DNA from: a virus
Reading direction: 5' to 3' (one strand)
Length of the DNA: 31,682 nt
Virus record (IMG/VR): IMGVR_UViG_3300028287_000015
Coordinates: 1-31,682 of that record
The translations under genes and the position numbers were made by a program. Within the stretch, counting starts at the first letter, position 1. Every line of letters begins with the position of its first letter. The notes under the pieces were generated by a model that did no database searches, was not told the DNA's origin, and was given only the letters and a program-made list of their open reading frames with translations. Shown in pieces: positions 28,612-31,682 of this stretch.

Positions 28612-29166
28612 TTATTTAATTAGTGATTTAAGATCTTTCAATAGATCGTTATTAATAGTATACTTTTGCATAACAGCAGCAACGTTGCCCCCTCCATCAA
28701 GGTAAGATACTACCTTTTTATATTCAGGGGAGCCTTTGATTAAGGCTGGTTTGCCTGGACTAGACTTGCTGTGATTATTTGTAGCGTCAGCATCTTTAGT
28801 ATCGTCTATAAGTAATAAGTTCCCTATAGCATACTTTTTAGCGTAGCTAGAAGCAGCTCCAGTTCTCTGGGGCTGTTGCATCCCTTTAGCATCAAAGTCT
28901 ATAATCGCCTGGGCGTTAGACTCAATCTGCATACTAGGGTCTTTAGCATCAATAAGTTTAGCGGTAGACTCAATAAATAAGACTCCTCCAACTTCTTTAA
29001 TCTCATCAGTCATCTTAAGCACAGCTTCGTGCTTCATAGCTAATGGTTTAACAGCCTCCAAGATGTCCTCGGCAGATCTGTAATTGTACTTCCCAAAGGC
29101 ATTCCTTTGGTTCTTAGGAGCCTTAAGCTCCGTTTGAATCATCAATAGTTTTTGTGTAATATTCAT
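28612..29166 (-). CDS. erf: ERF-family single-strand annealing protein
   Basis: A 184-residue protein. AFGKYNYRSAEDILEAVKPL (23-42) is the ERF N-terminal signature, and QPQRTGAASSYAKKYAIGNL (98-117) is the second conserved block, followed by LLIDDTKDAD. The C-terminal part (LIKGSPEYKKVVSYLDGGGN) is a small helical DNA-binding domain. ERF anneals complementary strands exposed by an exonuclease and circularises or recombines phage genomes. It starts 3 bases after the 63-residue gene. Confidence 0.9.
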   Translation of the reverse strand: MNITQKLLMIQTELKAPKNQRNAFGKYNYRSAEDILEAVKPLAMKHEAVLKMTDEIKEVGGVLFIESTAKLIDAKDPSMQIESNAQAIIDFDAKGMQQPQRTGAASSYAKKYAIGNLLLIDDTKDADATNNHSKSSPGKPALIKGSPEYKKVVSYLDGGGNVAAVMQKYTINNDLLKDLKSLIK

Positions 29167-29169
29167 AAA

Positions 29170-29361
29170 TTAGTATTTAGTAATTTCTCTTAATACAACT
29201 TCCTTGTATTCTTTAGGGCATTCCTCATCACAAAGCTCAACAACATAAGATATCAATCTATCTATCTCATCCTGCTTTTCTGCATTGTATTTGGTTAGTG
29301 CCTCAATCCTCGCCTTGTAGTAATCGGTCTGATTGTAAAATGGTCTAAGTGTGTTCTTCAT
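29170..29361 (-). CDS. 63-residue hypothetical protein, first gene of the early operon
   Basis: A helical protein starting MKNTLRPFYNQTDYYKARIE, with a coiled middle (KYNAEKQDEIDRLISYVVEL) and two Cys (LCDEECP). No family is recognised. It is the first gene after the promoter at 29379-29408, so it should be transcribed early. It lies 3 bases before ERF and could be a partner of it or a small host-takeover protein. Confidence 0.6.
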   Translation of the reverse strand: MKNTLRPFYNQTDYYKARIEALTKYNAEKQDEIDRLISYVVELCDEECPKEYKEVVLREITKY

Positions 29362-29378
29362 ATCAGTTAATTTTTGTG

Positions 29379-29408
29379 CAAGTTATAAAAAATAATTAAC
29401 TAAACAAA
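29379..29408 (-). promoter_or_regulatory. promoter of the ERF operon
   Basis: On the minus strand TTTG (29408-29405) is 19 bases before TAACTTG (29385-29379), one base short of TAnnTTTG. The predicted start near 29372 leaves a leader of about 10 bases before the ATG at 29361. Confidence 0.55.
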
Positions 29409-29416
29409 TAATTAAC

Positions 29417-29450
29417 AAAAAAAAGAGAGCTGTATTTCTACAGCCCTCTC
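29417..29450 (-). terminator. rho-independent terminator between promoters
   Basis: Outer arms GAGAG (29450-29446) and CTCTC (29429-29425) and inner arms CTGTA and TACAG form a stem with a 2-base bulge and a 4-base loop, followed on the minus strand by eight T residues. It lies between the two promoters at 29509-29540 and 29379-29408. Confidence 0.85.
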
Positions 29451-29508
29451 AACCAAATTAACTAAAACAATTTACAAATGAAAAACAATTAATAATGTTT
29501 GAACGGAA

Positions 29509-29540
29509 CAAATGTATATTATTTTTTTAATATAACCAAA
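29509..29540 (-). promoter_or_regulatory. perfect Bacteroidota-type promoter with no gene before the next terminator
   Basis: On the minus strand TTTG (29540-29537) is 20 bases before TACATTTG (29516-29509), a perfect TAnnTTTG box. Transcription would start near 29502 and meet the terminator at 29450-29417 after about 85 bases. No ATG lies in that span. The -33 box overlaps the end of the M15-like gene. Confidence 0.75.
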
Positions 29541-29892
29541 ACATATTTGGCTTTTGATCATCATTATCTACATATATGGTCTTCTGGTCCCTAGACACAG
29601 CTATTCGACTAAAACCTACCTCCATCAAGGAAGCTATCATCTTATATCGCTTCTTAGCATTGTCACAACGTATTATCGCAGCCTTACCTATAAGGTGGCT
29701 GCTTACACTAGAGTCTTCCCACCGTCTGTTTTGGAACTTAGTCCTGTAACCAGACACTATTAAGAATTGCAGCTTGCACAAATGTGCTGCTGCGTCTATC
29801 ATAGCAAGAAATTCTCTATCCATATACTTCTCGGCAGACCCCGGTTGATCGGGACTGTCAAACTCTGTAATAAGAAAGTGTCTTAATTCCAT
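29527..29892 (-). CDS. M15-peptidase paralogue with lost zinc ligands
   Basis: A 121-residue protein starting MELRHFLITEFDSPDQPGS. It aligns along its length with the intact M15 enzyme at 30732-31091 (EFxSPD, YMDxxFLxMxDxAxH, SGYRT, SSHxxGKA, DNDD). In the intact copy the zinc ligands are His65, Asp72 and His104. Here His66 stays, but the Asp is Ile73 and the second His is Tyr107 (TIYVDNDD), so it should not bind zinc in the normal way. The frame is open to 29925, but the ATG at 29892 matches the paralogue's start. It could be a decoy, a cell-wall-binding protein or an endolysin regulator. Confidence 0.75.
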   Translation of the reverse strand: MELRHFLITEFDSPDQPGSAEKYMDREFLAMIDAAAHLCKLQFLIVSGYRTKFQNRRWEDSSVSSHLIGKAAIIRCDNAKKRYKMIASLMEVGFSRIAVSRDQKTIYVDNDDQKPNMFWLY

Positions 29893-29896
29893 ACTG

Positions 29897-29947
29897 CAAT
29901 ATAATATTTTTTTATACATTTGCAAAACGTAGCAGTAGATCTACGTT
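29897..29947 (-). promoter_or_regulatory. candidate promoter with adjoining operator-like dyad
   Basis: On the minus strand TTTG (29926-29923) is 19 bases before TATATTG (29903-29897). Immediately upstream lies an inverted repeat, AACGTAG (29927-29933) and CTACGTT (29941-29947), that also contains a perfect 10-bp palindrome (29935-29944). If real, the start falls within a few bases of the ATG at 29892, giving a nearly leaderless RNA. Confidence 0.45.
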
Positions 29948-30016
29948 AAAAGCTACCAAACTTCAATAGAGATATTGTTGGATCAGATAGCATTGAAAGT
30001 TTGTTTTTCTAGGGGG

Positions 30017-30081
30017 CTTTTTCTTTTCTTTCTTTTTCTTTTACCCTTTTCTTTTTCTTTGTTTTCTTTTAATTATACACA
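30017..30081. other. pyrimidine-rich tract with DnaA-box-like site
   Basis: From 30017 to 30070 the plus strand is almost all C/T, with only two purine interruptions, so the minus strand is a polypurine tract. TTATACACA (30073-30081) matches the DnaA-box consensus TTATNCACA. The interval 29948-30080 holds no convincing gene. Confidence 0.6.
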
Positions 30082-30131
30082 AAAAAAGGACTGTCCCAGT
30101 GTCCCAACCTTAGGGTATGGGACAGTGGGAC
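30081..30131 (-). terminator. strong rho-independent terminator after the lysis genes
   Basis: A 14-bp stem with one mismatch (30093-30106 with 30118-30131, built on GTCCCAGTGTCCCA) and an 11-base loop. On the minus strand it is followed by AGTCC and seven T residues. It closes the lysis operon 23 bases after the last stop. Confidence 0.9.
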
Positions 30132-30154
30132 ATTACTGTGTTTAACAAAGTAGT

Positions 30155-30289
30155 CTATCTACCCTGACCTCGATACTTCTTAGTGTAGTTCTTAGAGCTT
30201 TTTAGCACGCTAGTCTTAGACTTAGCGTGCGTGCCAGGTCGCTTAACTCTTTTCTTCTTCTGGAATGTAGTTTCTGCTTTACGGGCCAT
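30155..30289 (-). CDS. 44-residue basic protein
   Basis: The product starts MARKAETTFQKKKRVKRPGT and continues HAKSKTSVLKSSKNYTKKY to a GQGR end, with about one third Lys or Arg. This short basic protein is familiar from the lysis or early end of flavobacterial phages. Its ATG overlaps the holin stop (TAATG), and a terminator follows. It looks like a ribosomal-protein-like or nucleic-acid-binding peptide. Function is unknown; conservation in related phages is recalled, not checked. Confidence 0.65.
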   Translation of the reverse strand: MARKAETTFQKKKRVKRPGTHAKSKTSVLKSSKNYTKKYRGQGR

Positions 30290-30705
30290 TACTGATGCAT
30301 CTTGTTACCAAACACCTTCTCGACTCCGCGGCTGCCAAAATAGCCACCAATTACAATAGTTAATAAGCCTGTAATAGAGTCTAGTGGATAACCTAAGTAC
30401 CACCCGACAACATAACTGATAGTTAAAAACACTAATGTAAGTGGCCGCACATTTTGTGCGAGCCACCCACTTCTGCTGTCAGCAACCCATCTACGGGTCA
30501 CTCCGTCCATCTCAGCTCTCTCTAGTCGCAGTTTCTCTAGTGCTATGTCCTTATCCTCAGCACTCATATCAGAACCTCCTATAATCGCCTCTATGACACT
30601 CCCAACAGGAGTGTCTTGTGCTATTGCTCCGACAACCTTAGGTATCTTTTGTAGTAGGAAAGAACCTACTGCTGTATCTTTAAACTTCTTCTTAGTCTTT
30701 GACAT
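30289..30705 (-). CDS. holin-like protein, 3TM superfamily
   Basis: A 138-residue protein resembling the three-helix phage holins. A soluble N-terminal part with PKVVGAIAQDTPVGSVIEAI is followed by a charged helix (DIALEKLRLERAEMDGVTRRW), then two clear membrane segments near residues 85-105 (VRPLTLVFLTISYVVGWYLG) and 109-126 (SITGLLTIVIGGYFGSRG). The RxWVADSRSGWLAQNVRP stretch before the membrane is a typical signature. It would permeabilise the inner membrane so the M15 endolysin reaches the wall. It follows that gene by 26 bases. Confidence 0.78.
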   Translation of the reverse strand: MSKTKKKFKDTAVGSFLLQKIPKVVGAIAQDTPVGSVIEAIIGGSDMSAEDKDIALEKLRLERAEMDGVTRRWVADSRSGWLAQNVRPLTLVFLTISYVVGWYLGYPLDSITGLLTIVIGGYFGSRGVEKVFGNKMHQ

Positions 30706-30731
30706 TTAATAAAGTATCACCTACTGTTGCA

Positions 30732-31091
30732 CTAATATGTCCAAATAACATTTGCGTCTTTGTGGTCATCCGAATCGACGTGGATGAAAGTGTTGGCAAT
30801 ACCAAACCTGGTGAACCCTGCATTAATAAGGGCTTCAAGTATAAGCCATCTTTCTCTCGAACCCTGTATTGCGATATCAACTGCTTTTCCCACAATATGG
30901 CTTGAGTTCGGTCTTCCTCCAACTTTTTCGTTATGTTCGATAGTCCGATATCCGGAGTTAATCTTAAAGGGAATCCCTGCAACGTGACGTGCGTGGTCGA
31001 GCATTTTAAGGAAGTCAGAATCCATATACTCCCCAGAATGAGGAACATCTGGAGACGCAAATTCTTCATATGAAAAGTATTTTAAGCTCAT
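30732..31091 (-). CDS. M15 peptidase endolysin
   Basis: A 119-residue single-domain enzyme of the Peptidase_M15 (VanY/D-Ala-D-Ala carboxypeptidase-like) class. SGYRT (46-50), [13 protein letters not shown] (63-75) with zinc ligands His65 and Asp72, and FIHVDSDDH (102-110) with His104 and Asp106 make a complete active site. It cuts peptide bonds in host peptidoglycan at lysis. No signal peptide is seen, so it depends on a holin. It overlaps the membrane gene before it by 4 bases (ATGA) and precedes the holin-like gene. A degenerate paralogue lies at 29527-29892. Confidence 0.88.
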   Translation of the reverse strand: MSLKYFSYEEFASPDVPHSGEYMDSDFLKMLDHARHVAGIPFKINSGYRTIEHNEKVGGRPNSSHIVGKAVDIAIQGSRERWLILEALINAGFTRFGIANTFIHVDSDDHKDANVIWTY

Positions 31092-31471
31092 TTCTTACAT
31101 TTACAATTTTTGTCATCACAATCCATAGCCTTGTTAAGCAGTAACCTATCAATAGTATCGTCTTGGACCTTAATAAGCATATTCTCTAGCATATCCTTAG
31201 CCTGTACAAGCATCTCAATCTTCATCTCTAAGTTACTAATCTTCTTCTTAGCTGCCTCAAGGTCATCCGGGTTTCTACCCGTGATGGACGCAATAACCAT
31301 AGCGATACTTGCAGCTATCATACCAATCAAGGTATTGACTATTTGCGCATTATCACTAGGTATTGTATACTTAGTGAGATAGTATAAAATCAGTACTACT
31401 AAAAAGAAGACAATCAGACTACCTACATAGTGTCTGATGTCTTTTGCTACTCCATTAGTTGGCATCTTCAT
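31088..31471 (-). CDS. membrane protein with two helices and Cys-rich tail
   Basis: A 127-residue protein with membrane helices near 17-34 ([19 protein letters not shown]) and 45-66 ([21 protein letters not shown]). A long charged helix follows ([19 protein letters not shown]), and the tail is [11 protein letters not shown] membrane anchor with a cytoplasmic coiled coil suits a holin partner or antiholin. Similar proteins occupy the lysis region in flavobacterial phages. It overlaps both neighbours as ATGA. Confidence 0.65.
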   Translation of the reverse strand: MKMPTNGVAKDIRHYVGSLIVFFLVVLILYYLTKYTIPSDNAQIVNTLIGMIAASIAMVIASITGRNPDDLEAAKKKISNLEMKIEMLVQAKDMLENMLIKVQDDTIDRLLLNKAMDCDDKNCKCKK

Positions 31472-31620
31472 TTTATTAAAGCTCTATAAATTTGTATTAT
31501 AGTAAATGTTAAAGTGGCTCCCATTACAAGCATCTTTAGCACCTCGTTTACTTCACTAACGCTAAATGCTAATGCCATTAAATTGCCAAAGTATAGTCCA
31601 AATATCTTCAAATCTTCCAT
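31468..31620 (-). CDS. 50-residue hydrophobic membrane protein
   Basis: A small protein, starting [20 protein letters not shown], with two hydrophobic segments ([36 protein letters not shown]). It overlaps the next gene as ATGA. Size and double hairpin layout resemble small class II holins or antiholins. This short form is common in flavobacterial phage lysis clusters. Which of the three membrane proteins is the actual holin cannot be told. Confidence 0.6.
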   Translation of the reverse strand: MEDLKIFGLYFGNLMALAFSVSEVNEVLKMLVMGATLTFTIIQIYRALIK

Positions 31621-31682
31621 TATCTTAATTTGTAAAACAACCAAGCCTTTTTATCTCTTGGTTTACATACTACCATAGTTTC
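31620..31682 (-). CDS. 3' end of a short or partial gene at window edge
   Basis: A minus-strand frame ends at TAA 31622-31620, overlapping the next ATG as TAATG. It has a Met at 31676, giving 18 residues (MVVCKPRDKKAWLFYKLR), but the frame is open to the window edge, so it may be the end of a longer gene. Basic composition; no family. Confidence 0.4.
   Translation of the reverse strand, partial: ETMVVCKPRDKKAWLFYKLR

Noticed and set aside
29915-29922. TACATTTG box on the plus strand
   Set aside because: No -33 element lies at the right distance and there is no plus-strand gene downstream.
30692-31069. Minus-strand ORF of 125 codons inside the lysis region
   Set aside because: It lies in another frame of the intact M15 endolysin, which has a complete active site and overlaps its neighbours by ATGA.
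1-31682. tRNA genes, integrase, transposase
   Set aside because: No cloverleaf with a GGTTCRANTCC arm and no recombinase motif was recognised by eye; a tRNA scan would settle the first point.

Overview
The window is a continuous piece of a tailed-phage genome (Caudoviricetes). Every supported gene lies on the minus strand, so transcription runs from high to low coordinates. No bacterial housekeeping gene and no integrase is visible, and both ends cut into or beside phage genes. Start codons are preceded by A/T-rich leaders, not AGGAGG-type ribosome binding sites. Several intergenic sites match the Bacteroidota promoter pattern (TTG/TTTG, about 19-20 nt, then TAnnTTTG). Together with protein families typical of small phages of Flavobacteriia, this points to a flavobacterial, probably marine, siphophage. 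The host assignment is inference.

Layout in transcription order. (1) 31682-30155, lysis: two small membrane proteins, an intact M15 peptidase endolysin, a three-helix holin-like protein and a short basic protein, closed by a strong terminator. (2) 30154-29361: a non-coding stretch with a pyrimidine-rich tract and a DnaA-box-like site, a second M15 paralogue that has lost two of three zinc ligands, and a promoter that meets a terminator before any gene. (3) 29361-21313, DNA metabolism and control: ERF annealing protein, SSB candidate, HNH endonuclease, RecA-fold ATPase, RusA resolvase, sigma factor, PD-(D/E)XK proteins including a RecE/YqaJ-like exonuclease, a stand-alone DnaA domain IV, a SET-domain protein and a DPPH-type methyltransferase. 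(4) 21291-19541, packaging: a TerS-like protein and TerL. (5) 19540-16947, an accessory interval: five 12-bp direct repeats, then a small operon with its own promoter and terminator, richer in G+C and carrying a GP88-family protein, then two 49-bp tandem repeats. (6) 16946-9207, tail: an assembly chaperone with a -1 frameshift, completion proteins, several tip or structural proteins and the tape measure. (7) 9172-1, head and fibres: XkdF-like protease, scaffold, major capsid protein, tail-tube-like protein, portal, DUF6712 connector, then fibre-associated proteins ending in a truncated LamG-like protein.

How the genes work together: ERF, the exonuclease, RusA and the SSB candidate form a recombination set. 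The ATPase and the DnaA-domain protein probably recruit host replication proteins, since no polymerase or primase is visible. The sigma factor may read non-consensus late promoters. TerS, TerL, portal, protease, scaffold and capsid protein build and fill the head. The most unusual points are the accessory cassette with its flanking repeats, the truncated DnaA-like protein, the SET-domain protein, the inactivated M15 copy and the short promoter-to-terminator transcription unit.
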